A stretch of 64,000 nt of DNA. Origin: Streptomyces pactum (GTDB lineage Bacteria > Actinomycetota > Actinomycetes > Streptomycetales > Streptomycetaceae). The position numbers were made by a program, and so were the translations under genes. Numbering within the stretch: the stretch's first letter is position 1; each line of letters begins with the position of its first letter. The notes under the pieces are model-generated. The model made no database searches. It was not told the DNA's origin and saw nothing but the letters and a program-made list of their open reading frames with translations. The DNA is taken from contig NZ_CP019724.1 in assembly GCF_002005225.1 (NCBI RefSeq), positions 2,730,501-2,794,500 on the forward strand. The letters are read 5' to 3'. This document shows, piece by piece, positions 19,642 to 30,257 of this stretch.

Positions 19642-21441
19642 TTACTTCGTGGACTTCAGGCCGAGGTTGACGAAGTCGTACATACCGCTGTAGCCGTCGG
19701 TGGTGTACACGTTCGCCAGTCGGTTGGAGCGCCAGTTGATGAACTTCTCGAAGACGAAGGGCAGGTAGTACGCGCCCTCCATCACCTTGTGGTTGATCTC
19801 AGTGGCGATCTTCGCCTTGCCGGCGTCGTCGAGCTGGGTCAGGTAGTCCGCGAACAGACCGTCGATCTCCTTGTCGTCGATCATCGCGAAGTTGTTGTTC
19901 GCGCTGTCGAGGATGTAGTCGCTGTGCCACAGCGGGAGACCGTAGCCCTGGACGGACGGGAAGTCCGGGCCCCAGCCCATGATGATGATGCCGTAGCCCT
20001 TCTTCTTCACGTTCGAGGGGCTGCCGACCGTGCTGGCGTACTGGGCGCCGTCGTACTGGTCGATCTCGACGTCGATGCCGACCTTCTTCAGCGACGCCTG
20101 GAGCGACTCGGCGGTGGCCACCTCGACCGGCTTGTTGTTGCGGACGGCGATGGTGGTCTTGAAGCCGTTCGGCTTGCCGCAGGCCTTGAGCTCTTCCTTG
20201 GCCTTCTCGACGTTGCCGTTCTTGTTGGCACCGGCCATCTCGTACGGGTCGTACTTCTGGCCCTCGGAGCCCGGGACGGACGGCGGCAGCATGTTGGTGC
20301 CGATGTCGCCACCGGCGACCGGGCCGCCGCGCGCGGTCTGCAGCGAGACGTGGTCGGCCCCGTAGAGCACGGCCTTGCGGCAGTGGATGTTGTCGAACGG
20401 CTTCACGTTCTGCGGGAACGAGGCGTACCGGATGTAACCCGAGACCGGGTTGTCCAGGTTGCCCTTGTGCTCCTTCAGGGCGGTGGTGCGACCCTGCGGG
20501 GACAGGCCGGTCTGGGCCAGGTCCAGGTCGTAGTCACCGGAGATCAGACGGGCGTCCAGCTCGTTGGCGTTGGAGAAGAACTTGATCGTGATCTTGTCCG
20601 GGTACGCCTTGCGGACCGGGTCCGACTCCTGGTTCCACTCGGTGTTGCGGACCAGGGTCAGGTCCTTGCCCGGGTTGTAGGACTCGAACTTGTACGGGCC
20701 CGAGGAGAACGGGCGCAGCGTGTACTTGGCCTTGGTGTCCTTGTCCTGGCGGACCGGGGAGGCCGAGGTCAGCGCGAGCATCTCCTCGAAGTCCGAGTTG
20801 GCCTGCGGGAGCTTGAAGACGATGGTCTTGTCGTCCGGCGTCTCGATCGCCTTCAGGCCCAGCTTGTCCTTGGACTTGTCCTTGTACGGACCGGGGTACT
20901 CGTCCTTGGGGTCGAGCACCTCCTTGAGGTACGTCGGGCCGCCGGACAGCACGTCCTGCGCCCAGACGCGCTCGATGCCGTACTTGACGTCCTTGGAGGT
21001 GATCGGCTTGCCGTCCTCCCAGGTGATGCCGTCACGCAGGGTGTACGTGTAGGTCTTGCCGTCGTCCGAGACCTTGGCGAGCCCGGTGGCGAGGTCGGGG
21101 GTGACCTCGGCGCCCGCCGCGCCCGGCTCCGTCTTGTTCGTGACGAGCTGGCGGCTGTAGTAGCGGGAGAAGTTCCACATGAAGCCGTAGTAGCCACGCG
21201 TGGTGTCCCACGAGTCGGCGTCCTGCGTGCTGGCGAACTTCAGCGTGCCGCCCTTCTTGGCCTCGGAGGCTCGAAGGACCTTGTTGTTGGCCTTGTCGAA
21301 GTCGGCGGCGCCGTTCTTCTTCGAACCGCCGTTGCTGTCGTCTCCGCCGCCGCCGCACGCCGCCGTGGTCAGCAGCGCGGCGACCACTGCGGCAGCGGCC
21401 AAAGCCTGCTTGCGCCGCCCTGAGGTGCGTTGGGTAGTCAC
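19642..21441 (-). CDS. Oligopeptide-binding lipoprotein of ABC transporter (SBP_bac_5)
   Basis: 599 residues with a lipoprotein signal: basic MTTQRTSGRRKQ, hydrophobic ALAAAAVVAALL, and lipobox TTAAC with the acylated Cys at residue 29, followed by a Gly/Ser/Asp linker. The mature protein has the family-5 binding-protein layout, including the RDGITWEDGKPITSKDVKYGIERV segment. It would capture peptides outside the membrane and deliver them to the permeases. S. coelicolor has the developmental BldK system and related paralogues; this operon is one such relative. Its ligand is unknown. Confidence 0.94.
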   Translation of the reverse strand: MTTQRTSGRRKQALAAAAVVAALLTTAACGGGGDDSNGGSKKNGAADFDKANNKVLRASEAKKGGTLKFASTQDADSWDTTRGYYGFMWNFSRYYSRQLVTNKTEPGAAGAEVTPDLATGLAKVSDDGKTYTYTLRDGITWEDGKPITSKDVKYGIERVWAQDVLSGGPTYLKEVLDPKDEYPGPYKDKSKDKLGLKAIETPDDKTIVFKLPQANSDFEEMLALTSASPVRQDKDTKAKYTLRPFSSGPYKFESYNPGKDLTLVRNTEWNQESDPVRKAYPDKITIKFFSNANELDARLISGDYDLDLAQTGLSPQGRTTALKEHKGNLDNPVSGYIRYASFPQNVKPFDNIHCRKAVLYGADHVSLQTARGGPVAGGDIGTNMLPPSVPGSEGQKYDPYEMAGANKNGNVEKAKEELKACGKPNGFKTTIAVRNNKPVEVATAESLQASLKKVGIDVEIDQYDGAQYASTVGSPSNVKKKGYGIIIMGWGPDFPSVQGYGLPLWHSDYILDSANNNFAMIDDKEIDGLFADYLTQLDDAGKAKIATEINHKVMEGAYYLPFVFEKFINWRSNRLANVYTTDGYSGMYDFVNLGLKSTK

Positions 21442-21511
21442 GATCTCGGATCCTCCGGATTAGATGAGAGACCCCGTGCGGGAGCCACGGGTCGCTTGCC
21501 GGTACGGCAGG

Positions 21512-22519
21512 TCAGCGGGAGCCCTTCGGGTCCAGCGCGTCGCGTACGCCGTCACCGAAGAGGTTGAAGGCAAGAACGGTGATGAAGATCGCCACACCCG
21601 GGATCACCATGTACATGGGATCGGACTGGTAGTAGTCGATCGCGCTCGAGAGCATCTGCCCCCAGGAGGAGGTGGGCGGCTTGACGCCCACGCCCAGGAA
21701 GCTGAGTGCCGCCTCGGTCAGGATGTTGGTGGGGATCATCATCGTGGTGTAGACGATGATCGGCGCCACCAGGTTGGGCAGCAGTTCCTTGAACAGGATG
21801 TAGAACCGTCCGGCTCCCAGGGACCGGGCCGCCTCGACGTACTCCCGTTCACGCATCGAGAGTGTCTGGCCGCGGACCACGCGACCGATGTAGGGCCAGC
21901 CGAAGAAGCCGATGACCAGGATCATCATGAGCAGGCGCACGCCCGTGCCGCTCAGCCCCAGCATGTTGTCGGGCATGACGGAGACCAGGGCGATGATGAA
22001 GAGCAACTGCGGGAAGGCCAGCAGGCCGTCCATGATCCGGCTGATGAGGGCGTCGACCCAGCCGCCGAAGAAGCCGGCCAGCACACCCAGGATGGTGCCG
22101 AGGACAACGGCGACGAGCGCGGACAGGAAGCCGACCAGCAGCGAGATCCGGGCACCGTGGACGATGCGGGCGAAGATGTCACGGCCGTTGACCGGCTCGA
22201 CGCCCAGCCAGTGTTCGCCGCTCATTCCGCCCAGGGACCCCGTGGGGGTGCCGAACAGCGGGTCGATCGCGTCCTCGTTGAAGGAGTTGGGATCCTGCCC
22301 GTACAGGGCGGTGATCGCGGGCGCGAGCACCGCGATCACGATGAGGACGAGCACCACGACGCCGCCCGTCAGGGCCAGCTTGTCCCGTTTCAGGCGCTCC
22401 CAGGCGATCCGGCCCAGGGACCGCCCCTGTACCGCCTTGGTGTCGGCGCCGGCAACCGCCGCTTCCTCGGCAGCACTTGGGGCCGCTTCCGCGGTCGGCT
22501 CGTGCAATGGTGCCGTCAT
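21512..22519 (-). CDS. Oligopeptide ABC transporter permease (DppC/OppC type)
   Basis: 335 residues from ATG at 22519, preceded by GAGGGG. A longer reading to 22612 has no ribosome-binding site. The cytoplasmic N-terminus is Ala/Glu-rich, followed by about six membrane segments. The coupling region reads GQTLSMREREYVEAARSLGAGRFYILFKELLPNL, and the C-terminus contains the conserved FNLFGDGVRDALDPK. It is the first gene of the five-gene operon (DppC, binding protein, DppB, DppD, DppF), an order that differs from E. coli dpp. About 315 bp of non-coding DNA precede it. Confidence 0.94.
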   Translation of the reverse strand: MTAPLHEPTAEAAPSAAEEAAVAGADTKAVQGRSLGRIAWERLKRDKLALTGGVVVLVLIVIAVLAPAITALYGQDPNSFNEDAIDPLFGTPTGSLGGMSGEHWLGVEPVNGRDIFARIVHGARISLLVGFLSALVAVVLGTILGVLAGFFGGWVDALISRIMDGLLAFPQLLFIIALVSVMPDNMLGLSGTGVRLLMMILVIGFFGWPYIGRVVRGQTLSMREREYVEAARSLGAGRFYILFKELLPNLVAPIIVYTTMMIPTNILTEAALSFLGVGVKPPTSSWGQMLSSAIDYYQSDPMYMVIPGVAIFITVLAFNLFGDGVRDALDPKGSR

Positions 22520-22834
22520 CTGGCAGGGACCCCTCTCAACCGGCGGTAGCCGGCCCGCACTTGCCGCTGTAGCGGCGTGATCAGTCCGTCGTACACAGGG
22601 GCGAACAATCACCCCTTGTTGCGGGAGTCTTCAACGCTTTGGCGATCTGTAGCCAGACTTGACGGGGAATGGATGCGTAACCGTGATGCTGTTTGAGGTG
22701 TTCCGTTATCCGGACACTGGGTAACGGGGGCCGGACACGGACGAGTTGGGACATCGGGGGCAAGATGGCGCCTTACGCCCTCATCTACGCGCGAAGATCT
22801 CCGCCCACCGGGGACGGGGCCAACCCCGCGACGG
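22520..22834. other. Intergenic region upstream of the oligopeptide operon
   Basis: 315 bp without a supportable gene between the operon start and the end of the first SseB-like gene. It should hold the operon promoter. I see no unambiguous -10/-35 pair. A partial dyad involves GTGTTCCGTTATCCGGACAC near 22700-22719. Confidence 0.4.
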
Positions 22835-23632
22835 TCAGTACCGGCCCCCGGCCGGAGGGTATCCGTAACCGCCCGCGGGTGCCTGGGCGGGGGCGGCCGC
22901 GTGGGCCTCACGGTCGTAGAAGGGGCGGGCGTGGGCGCGCAGCCACAGGGCGACCGGGTCGTGGGTGTCGGTCATCGCCACCGTCGACACCGGCAGCCCG
23001 TCCGGCACGGCGCCGACGGACTGCTGCATCATCCCGCGCACCGCGTCGACGGCCGGCGGTGAGGTGTCGTACACGTCGAGGCCGATGGCGAGGTACGGCG
23101 CGCCGAGCGCCGGCTGCACCCAGGCGCGGCGCAGCGCGCGGACCGCCGGGGTGCGGTGGGCGTTCTGCGCGAGCAGGGCGTAGAACTGGGGGATCTCGAT
23201 GGCCGGTTCGGACAGGCGCAGGGGTCCGGCGGGCTGGCGGTCCAGACCGGAGGCGATGCGGCGCAGGTCCAGCCAGGGGATGCCGACGCCGCCGCCGGGG
23301 GCGTGCGGGTTGAGCCAGAGGCCGTAGTGGTCCGGGTAGAGGGCGCGGGCCACCTCCAGTCCCTCGACCACCTCGTACGACCGGTTCCAGCCGCTGGCCG
23401 AGAGCTCCTGGGCGGAGGTGACGCAGGGCGCGTAGCCGTAGCCGTCGACCTCCATGTTCCCGTACTGGGCGTCCGGGGAACCGGCCTGGCCGTGCCAGAG
23501 CAGCATCCAGACCTGGCCGGAGGCGGGGGTGGCGAGCGCGCGCAGCAGGGCCTCGTAGGCGTCGTAGCGCCCGGGCGTCACCTGGCGCAGCATGTGCTCG
23601 ACCTGTCCGGTCGTGGTGCCGCTGGCGCTCAC
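22835..23632 (-). CDS. SseB-like protein (first of two)
   Basis: 265 residues from GTG at 23632. It resembles actinobacterial proteins annotated as enhanced serine sensitivity protein SseB: an N-terminal VWMLLWHGQAG strand region and a later APYLAIGLDVYDTSPP block. The tail motif ALWLRAHARPFYDREA is shared with the neighbouring paralogue, followed by a Pro/Gly/Tyr-rich end. The biochemical role of SseB is not established. In E. coli its overexpression alters serine sensitivity. It is 187 bp from its paralogue on the same strand, and the serine/glycine operon lies about 2.2 kb away. Confidence 0.7.
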   Translation of the reverse strand: MSASGTTTGQVEHMLRQVTPGRYDAYEALLRALATPASGQVWMLLWHGQAGSPDAQYGNMEVDGYGYAPCVTSAQELSASGWNRSYEVVEGLEVARALYPDHYGLWLNPHAPGGGVGIPWLDLRRIASGLDRQPAGPLRLSEPAIEIPQFYALLAQNAHRTPAVRALRRAWVQPALGAPYLAIGLDVYDTSPPAVDAVRGMMQQSVGAVPDGLPVSTVAMTDTHDPVALWLRAHARPFYDREAHAAAPAQAPAGGYGYPPAGGRY

Positions 23633-23819
23633 GCGTATCGCCCCTTCGAGAAGTTCCCCGGCTGTGGAACCAGCTTAAGGCTCCGCGGACGGGGGACGCC
23701 CATGAGCTCGGGTGCTGTGTCCGTGGGCGGGCGCGGGCTCGTCGCGGCTCGCCGCGCCCACGCGGCCAAGCCGCATGTCCCACAGCCCGTGCCCGGTGCG
23801 TACGTCTCCCCCGCGGCGT

Positions 23820-24623
23820 TCACGACTCCCGGTCGTAGAACGGTCGGACACGTGCGCGCATCCAGTCGCAGACCGGGTCCTGGGCCGCCTCCAGCAGGAC
23901 GAGGTTGACCTGGCACTTCAGGGGCGCTGTGGCCAGGGCCCGTCCAAGGGCCTCCAGGGGGACGGCACGGGCGTCGCCCTCCCAGTGGGTGAGTTCGACG
24001 CCGACGAACATGACGGGGTCGGCGGTCTCGACGGCGGCGAGGCAGCGGCGGGCGGTGCGGACGACGCCGACGGCGGCGAACTCGGCGGAGGCCGCGGCCA
24101 GGAACTCCACCGGGTCGTCCTGCCAGTCCGGCTCGAAGAGGCGGACCCGGCCGCCGGACGCGGGACCGTCCAGCGGGGTGCGGCCGGCCCGGCACAGCTC
24201 GGCCACGGCCGGCGGCGGCAGCGGGACGCCGAGAACGCCGTCCGGGTTCACGGCGATGCCGATCTGCGGGGGCAGGCCGCGGGCGAACTCCGCGGCGGGG
24301 GCGACGGTGTACGCCATCTGCGCGCCGGCGACCTGGCGGAGCTGCTCCTCGGAGCTGAACACCGGCACGTAGGCCTGGCCCTCGATCTCCAGCGAGGGCA
24401 GGTCGAGGGGGCCGCTGTTCGGGCCGCCGCCGTTCGGCAGCGGTATCCACACGAAGCTGCGGCCGAGCACCTCCACGATCCGGCCGCCGGCACCCGGCAC
24501 GCCGAGGGAGGCGGACAGCACCTCCTCCAGCTCGTTGCCGGGCCACCCGCCGTGGGAGTGGGGGTGCGCCTGCGCCGGGAATCCGGCGGAGAAGTCCGCC
24601 GGGAGGTCCCCTGGGATGTCCAT
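23820..24623 (-). CDS. SseB-like protein (second of two)
   Basis: 267 residues from ATG at 24623. The N-terminal segment NELEEVLSASLGVPGAGGRIVEVLGRSFVWIPLP and the VPVFSSEEQLRQV block match the SseB N-terminal domain. The end CDWMRARVRPFYDRES aligns with the tail of the adjacent paralogue, which suggests tandem duplication followed by divergence of the front halves. A His-rich AHPHSHGG stretch near residue 20 is a local oddity. No partner or substrate is visible. Confidence 0.75.
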   Translation of the reverse strand: MDIPGDLPADFSAGFPAQAHPHSHGGWPGNELEEVLSASLGVPGAGGRIVEVLGRSFVWIPLPNGGGPNSGPLDLPSLEIEGQAYVPVFSSEEQLRQVAGAQMAYTVAPAAEFARGLPPQIGIAVNPDGVLGVPLPPPAVAELCRAGRTPLDGPASGGRVRLFEPDWQDDPVEFLAAASAEFAAVGVVRTARRCLAAVETADPVMFVGVELTHWEGDARAVPLEALGRALATAPLKCQVNLVLLEAAQDPVCDWMRARVRPFYDRES

Positions 24624-24750
24624 CTGCCTACCGCCTGCCTGGTACCGCTGCTGTGGCTGAAAAGGCTAACCCGTTCGGCCCCGCGGCCCCAGGGTCTGTT
24701 CCGGGTCCCCGCCGGGGCGCGGACGGGGACCCGGGGCCGCCCCGGGTGCG

Positions 24751-25419
24751 TCACCCCGTGAAGGCGATCCGGCGCAGCGTGTCCGCCGCCGCCCGGTCCA
24801 GCAGGATCGCCGAGGTGCAGCCGGCGGGCAGGGTGCCCTCGGTCACCGCGCGCAGCAGGCGGGTGTTGGCCGTGCGGTGCCGCCGGAAGGCGTACCGCGA
24901 CACGCCCCGGCCGCGCTCGCGCTGGCCGGCCAGGGCCTCGTCGGGGTCGACGTCGAGCAGCAGCAGGTGCAGGATGCCGTCCCGGCGGCGGGCCTCGCGA
25001 GCCAGCCAGCCGCGCACCCAGGCCTGGGTGCCGCAGTCGTGCACGACGACCCCCTCGCCGGAGCGCAGCGCGCTGCGCAGTCCGGCGTAGTGGGCGAGGC
25101 GGACGAAGGGGCGGTAGAGCCCGTACGGCAGGAAGCGCGGCATTCGGCGGTCCCAGCGGTCGCGGGTGTCCTGTGAGTCGATGCGCGGTCCGCGCACGGC
25201 GCGCCGCATCAGCGTGGACTTGCCGCTGCCGGGCAGGCCGGTGATCACCACCAGGTCCCGGGGTCCGAAGAGCAGGGCGTGCGGGCTGCGGCCGCCCCGG
25301 TCCCGCAGGTCGCGGACGACGGGTGCGGGCATTTCGGCGCACGCCTGAGGTGCCGGGGCGACCGGCTGCTTGGTCAGCGCGAGACCCGAGCTCGTGGCGT
25401 ACGCCGTGGTCCTGTTCAC
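24751..25419 (-). CDS. P-loop kinase-like ATPase (AAA_33 type)
   Basis: 222 residues from GTG at 25419, which follows GGGGAGG. The Walker A is VVITGLPGSGKSTLMRR. A GVVVHDCGT strand and a LLLDVDPDEALAGQRERGR segment follow, as in small zeta-toxin or polynucleotide-kinase-like P-loop proteins. The substrate is unknown. It lies divergent from the glycine riboswitch with about 180 bp between, so it is not part of that operon. Confidence 0.72.
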   Translation of the reverse strand: MNRTTAYATSSGLALTKQPVAPAPQACAEMPAPVVRDLRDRGGRSPHALLFGPRDLVVITGLPGSGKSTLMRRAVRGPRIDSQDTRDRWDRRMPRFLPYGLYRPFVRLAHYAGLRSALRSGEGVVVHDCGTQAWVRGWLAREARRRDGILHLLLLDVDPDEALAGQRERGRGVSRYAFRRHRTANTRLLRAVTEGTLPAGCTSAILLDRAAADTLRRIAFTG

Positions 25420-25603
25420 CGTGATCGTCCTCCCCTGGGGCGGTTCACGAGTTCCCATCCCCGTCGAGTGTAAAGAGAAGGTAATGCGCAGGTCTCGCGT
25501 TTTCGTGCGCTTACTGCCACAGGCCGGTTACAGATCACGGTCTGCCATGGACCGGCCTGGCGTGCAATGATGGCGGCGCCAACTGCATACCGGCCGTTTG
25601 AAT

Positions 25604-25815
25604 CCGCGCGGGAGAGTCCCCGGCCGTCGCCGGGGCGCCGAAGGAGCAAGTCCCTCCCTTGAATCTCTCAGGCACCGTTACCGCGCGGGCGAGGCACATC
25701 TGAAAAGCGGGCCGCCTCCGACGGGCTGCCCCACCCAAGGTGCAAGTCCTGATCACCGTACTCCGGTGGTCGTGGCGAACCTCTCAGGTTTCGATGACAG
25801 ATGGGGAGGATCGAC
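25604..25815 (+). promoter_or_regulatory. Tandem glycine riboswitch
   Basis: Two aptamers precede gcvT. In aptamer 1, P1 is CCGCGCGG (25604-25611) with its partner at 25681-25688, with AAGGAGCAAGTCC at 25641-25653 and CTCTCAGG at 25665-25672. In aptamer 2, AAGGTGCAAGTCC is at 25737-25749 and CTCTCAGG at 25781-25788, ending in GACAGATGGGGAGG near 25795-25810. These are the hallmark core elements of the gcvT glycine riboswitch. A glycine-activated effect on the operon is inferred from the family; the gcvT start lies about 35 nt downstream. Confidence 0.93.
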
Positions 25816-25849
25816 CTCGCCACGTCCTGTCCTGGGAGACGACCGACCG

Positions 25850-26968
<1,119 letters not shown>

Positions 26969-27086
26969 ACAGTAGAGGGACACCGGCCGCGGCCGTCCGT
27001 GACCGCGCGCACCTTCCCGCTGCTCACCGCGGTGTCAGCGGCCCCCCGTTCATCAGCACTTTCCCGCGTACAGGAGAATTCAGGCC

Positions 27087-27464
27087 ATGAGCAACCCCCA
27101 GCAGCTTCGCTACAGCAAGGAGCACGAGTGGCTGTCGGGCGCCGAGGACGGCGCCTCGACGGTCGGCATCACGGAGCACGCGGCCAACGCGCTCGGTGAC
27201 GTCGTCTTCGTCCAGCTCCCCGAGGTCGGCGACTCGGTGTCCGCGGGCGAGACCTGCGGCGAACTGGAGTCGACCAAGTCGGTCTCCGACCTGTACTCCC
27301 CCGTCTCCGGCGAGGTCACCGAGGTCAACGAGGACGTCGTCAACGACCCGTCGCTGGTGAACTCGGCTCCCTTCGAGGGCGGCTGGCTGTTCAAGGTGCG
27401 GATCACGGACGAGCCGGCCGACCTGCTCTCCGCCGACGAGTACACCGCCTTCACCGCCGGCTGA
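27087..27464 (+). CDS. gcvH: Glycine cleavage system H protein
   Basis: 125 residues from ATG at 27087, with AGGAG upstream. It carries the lipoyl group that shuttles the aminomethyl intermediate between GcvP, GcvT and the L protein. The lipoylation site is Lys64 in [13 protein letters not shown]. The start RYSKEHEWL and the C-terminal [13 protein letters not shown] are typical. It is followed by glyA after 15 bp. Confidence 0.97.
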   Translation: MSNPQQLRYSKEHEWLSGAEDGASTVGITEHAANALGDVVFVQLPEVGDSVSAGETCGELESTKSVSDLYSPVSGEVTEVNEDVVNDPSLVNSAPFEGGWLFKVRITDEPADLLSADEYTAFTAG

Positions 27465-27479
27465 GGAGTCACGGACCGC

Positions 27480-28757
27480 ATGTCGCTTCTGAACACCCCC
27501 CTGCACGAGCTCGACCCCGACGTCGCCGCCGCCGTCGACGCCGAGCTGGACCGCCAGCAGTCCACCCTCGAGATGATCGCCTCGGAGAACTTCGCCCCGG
27601 TCGCGGTCATGGAGGCCCAGGGCTCGGTCCTCACCAACAAGTACGCCGAGGGCTACCCCGGCCGCCGCTACTACGGCGGCTGCGAGCACGTCGACGTGGT
27701 CGAGCAGATCGCCATCGACCGGGTCAAGGCGCTCTTCGGCGCCGAGCACGCCAACGTGCAGCCGCACTCGGGCGCCCAGGCCAACGCGGCCGCGATGTTC
27801 GCGCTGCTCAAGCCCGGCGACACGATCATGGGTCTGAACCTCGCCCACGGCGGGCACCTGACCCACGGCATGAAGATCAACTTCTCCGGCAAGCTCTACA
27901 ACGTCGTCGCCTACCACGTCGGCGACGACGGCCAGGTCGACATGGCCGAGGTGAAGCGCCTCGCCGAGGAGAACCGGCCGAAGCTGATCGTGGCCGGCTG
28001 GTCGGCCTACCCGCGTCAGCTCGACTTCGCCGCGTTCCGCGAGGTCGCGGACGCGGTGGGCGCGTACCTGATGGTCGACATGGCGCACTTCGCCGGTCTG
28101 GTCGCGGCGGGTCTGCACCCGAACCCGGTCCCGCACGCGCACGTCGTGACCACCACCACGCACAAGACGCTGGGCGGCCCGCGCGGCGGTGTGATCCTCT
28201 CCACGGCCGAGCTGGCCAAGAAGATCAACTCCGCCGTCTTCCCCGGTCAGCAGGGTGGCCCGCTGGAGCACGTGGTGGCCGCCAAGGCCGTCGCCTTCAA
28301 GGTCGCCGCGAGCGAGGACTTCAAGGAGCGCCAGGGCCGTACGCTGGAGGGTGCCCGCATCCTGGCCGAGCGCCTGGTGCGGGACGACGCGAAGGCGGCG
28401 GGCGTCTCCGTCCTGACCGGCGGCACGGACGTCCACCTGGTCCTGGTCGACCTGCGCGACTCCGAGCTGGACGGGCAGCAGGCCGAGGACCGCCTCCACG
28501 AGGTCGGCATCACGGTCAACCGCAACGCCGTCCCGAACGACCCGCGTCCGCCGATGGTGACCTCCGGGTTGCGCATCGGTACGCCGGCCCTGGCGACCCG
28601 CGGCTTCACGGCCGAGGACTTCGCCGAGGTCGCGGACGTGATCGCCGAGGCGCTGAAGGCGCCCTCTCCCTTCGGGGCCGCCGACGCCGAAGCCCTCAAG
28701 GCCCGGGTGAAGACCCTGGCCGACAAGCACCCGCTGTACCCGGGTCTGAACAAGTAG
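27480..28757 (+). CDS. glyA: Serine hydroxymethyltransferase
   Basis: 425 residues from ATG at 27480. It interconverts serine and glycine with tetrahydrofolate and PLP. Signatures are [23 protein letters not shown] and the PLP lysine in [14 protein letters not shown] (Lys229). In this operon it would combine the methylene-THF produced by GcvT with a second glycine to make serine, which SdaA then deaminates. Confidence 0.98.
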   Translation: MSLLNTPLHELDPDVAAAVDAELDRQQSTLEMIASENFAPVAVMEAQGSVLTNKYAEGYPGRRYYGGCEHVDVVEQIAIDRVKALFGAEHANVQPHSGAQANAAAMFALLKPGDTIMGLNLAHGGHLTHGMKINFSGKLYNVVAYHVGDDGQVDMAEVKRLAEENRPKLIVAGWSAYPRQLDFAAFREVADAVGAYLMVDMAHFAGLVAAGLHPNPVPHAHVVTTTTHKTLGGPRGGVILSTAELAKKINSAVFPGQQGGPLEHVVAAKAVAFKVAASEDFKERQGRTLEGARILAERLVRDDAKAAGVSVLTGGTDVHLVLVDLRDSELDGQQAEDRLHEVGITVNRNAVPNDPRPPMVTSGLRIGTPALATRGFTAEDFAEVADVIAEALKAPSPFGAADAEALKARVKTLADKHPLYPGLNK

Positions 28758-28771
28758 ACACCGCGTGTTCG

Positions 28772-28808
28772 GGGGCGCCGTGCCCGCCACAAGCGGGCCC
28801 GGCGCCCC
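28772..28808 (+). terminator. Intercistronic hairpin between glyA and sdaA
   Basis: GGGGCGCCG (28772-28780) pairs with CGGCGCCCC (28800-28808), with an inner CCCGC/GCGGG stem around a CACAA loop. TTCGGGG and CCCCGAA just outside could extend or compete with it. It could act as a partial terminator that tunes sdaA against the upstream genes. Confidence 0.55.
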
Positions 28809-28855
28809 GCCCCGAAGCACCACCTCTGCACCACCCCCGTTCTGAGGAGTCCCCC

Positions 28856-30223
28856 GTGGCCATCTCGGTCTTCGACCTGTTCTCGATCGGTATCGGCCCG
28901 TCGAGCTCCCACACGGTCGGCCCGATGCGCGCGGCCCGCATGTTCGCCCGCCGCCTGCGCAACGAGGAGCTGCTCGGCTCCGTCGCCACGGTCCGCGCCG
29001 AGCTGTACGGCTCGCTCGGCGCCACCGGCCACGGCCACGGCACGCCCAAGGCGGTGCTGCTCGGCCTGGAGGGCGACTCGCCCCGCACGGTGAACGTGGA
29101 GACGGCGGACGAGCGCGTCGAGACGATCAAGTCCTCGGGCCGCATCCGCCTCCTCGGCGAGCACGAGATCGCCTTCGCCTACGACGACGACATGGTCCTG
29201 CACCGCCGCAAGGCCCTGCCCTACCACGCCAACGGCATGACCCTGTGGGCCCACGACGCGACCGGCGCGGAAGTGCTCTCCAAGACGTACTACTCGGTCG
29301 GCGGCGGCTTCGTCGTCGACGAGGACGCGGTGGGCGCGGACCGCATCGTGCTCGACGACACGGTGCTGAAGCACCCCTTCCGCACCGGCGACGAGCTGCT
29401 GCGCCTGTCCCGGGAGACGGGCCTGTCCATTTCCGCCCTGATGCTGGAGAACGAGCGGTCCTGGCGCGACGAGGACGAGATCCGTGAGGGCCTGCTGGAG
29501 ATCTGGCGCGTCATGCGGGCGTGCGTCGACCGCGGCATGTCCCGCGAGGGCATCCTGCCGGGCGGCCTGAAGGTCCGCCGCCGCGCCGCCAACACCGCGC
29601 GCAAGCTGCGCTCGGAGGGCGACCCGCAGGCCCTGGCCATGGAGTGGATCACCCTGTACGCCATGGCCGTGAACGAGGAGAACGCGGCCGGCGGCCGGGT
29701 CGTCACCGCCCCGACCAACGGCGCGGCGGGCATCATCCCGGCGGTCCTGCACTACTACGTGAACTTCGTGCCCGGCGCCGACGAGGAGGGCGTGGTCCGC
29801 TTCCTCCTGGCCGCGGGCGCCATCGGCATGCTCTTCAAGGAGAACGCCTCCATCTCCGGCGCCGAGGTCGGCTGCCAGGGCGAGGTCGGCTCCGCCTGCT
29901 CCATGGCGGCCGGCGCCCTCGCCGAGGTGCTGGGCGGCACGCCGGAGCAGGTGGAGAACGCCGCCGAGATCGGCATGGAGCACAACCTGGGCCTCACCTG
30001 CGACCCGGTGGGCGGCCTGGTCCAGATCCCGTGCATCGAGCGCAACGGCATGGCCGCGGTCAAGGCGGTCACGGCGGCGCGGATGGCGATGCGCGGCGAC
30101 GGCTCCCACAAGGTGTCCCTCGACAAGGTCATCAAGACCATGAAGGACACCGGCGCGGACATGTCGGTGAAGTACAAGGAGACGGCGCGGGGCGGGCTGG
30201 CGGTCAACATCATCGAGTGCTGA
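28856..30223 (+). CDS. sdaA: L-serine dehydratase (iron-sulfur, single chain)
   Basis: 455 residues from GTG at 28856, preceded by GAGGAG. It deaminates L-serine to pyruvate. The start [24 protein letters not shown] is the family hallmark. Cluster-type cysteines appear as [10 protein letters not shown] (Cys340, Cys348), LTCDPVGG (Cys382) and QIPCIERN (Cys393). As the last gene of the glycine-riboswitch operon it disposes of serine formed from excess glycine. The 98-bp gap from glyA contains a hairpin but no obvious promoter. Confidence 0.97.
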   Translation: MAISVFDLFSIGIGPSSSHTVGPMRAARMFARRLRNEELLGSVATVRAELYGSLGATGHGHGTPKAVLLGLEGDSPRTVNVETADERVETIKSSGRIRLLGEHEIAFAYDDDMVLHRRKALPYHANGMTLWAHDATGAEVLSKTYYSVGGGFVVDEDAVGADRIVLDDTVLKHPFRTGDELLRLSRETGLSISALMLENERSWRDEDEIREGLLEIWRVMRACVDRGMSREGILPGGLKVRRRAANTARKLRSEGDPQALAMEWITLYAMAVNEENAAGGRVVTAPTNGAAGIIPAVLHYYVNFVPGADEEGVVRFLLAAGAIGMLFKENASISGAEVGCQGEVGSACSMAAGALAEVLGGTPEQVENAAEIGMEHNLGLTCDPVGGLVQIPCIERNGMAAVKAVTAARMAMRGDGSHKVSLDKVIKTMKDTGADMSVKYKETARGGLAVNIIEC

Positions 30224-30257
30224 CCCTCCGTCCCGCGCCCGCTTGGGCCCCGGTGGC

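Noticed and set aside
25598..25849. An N-terminal extension of GcvT by about 80 residues
   Set aside because: The extension reads through the glycine riboswitch; the family N-terminus begins at 25850.
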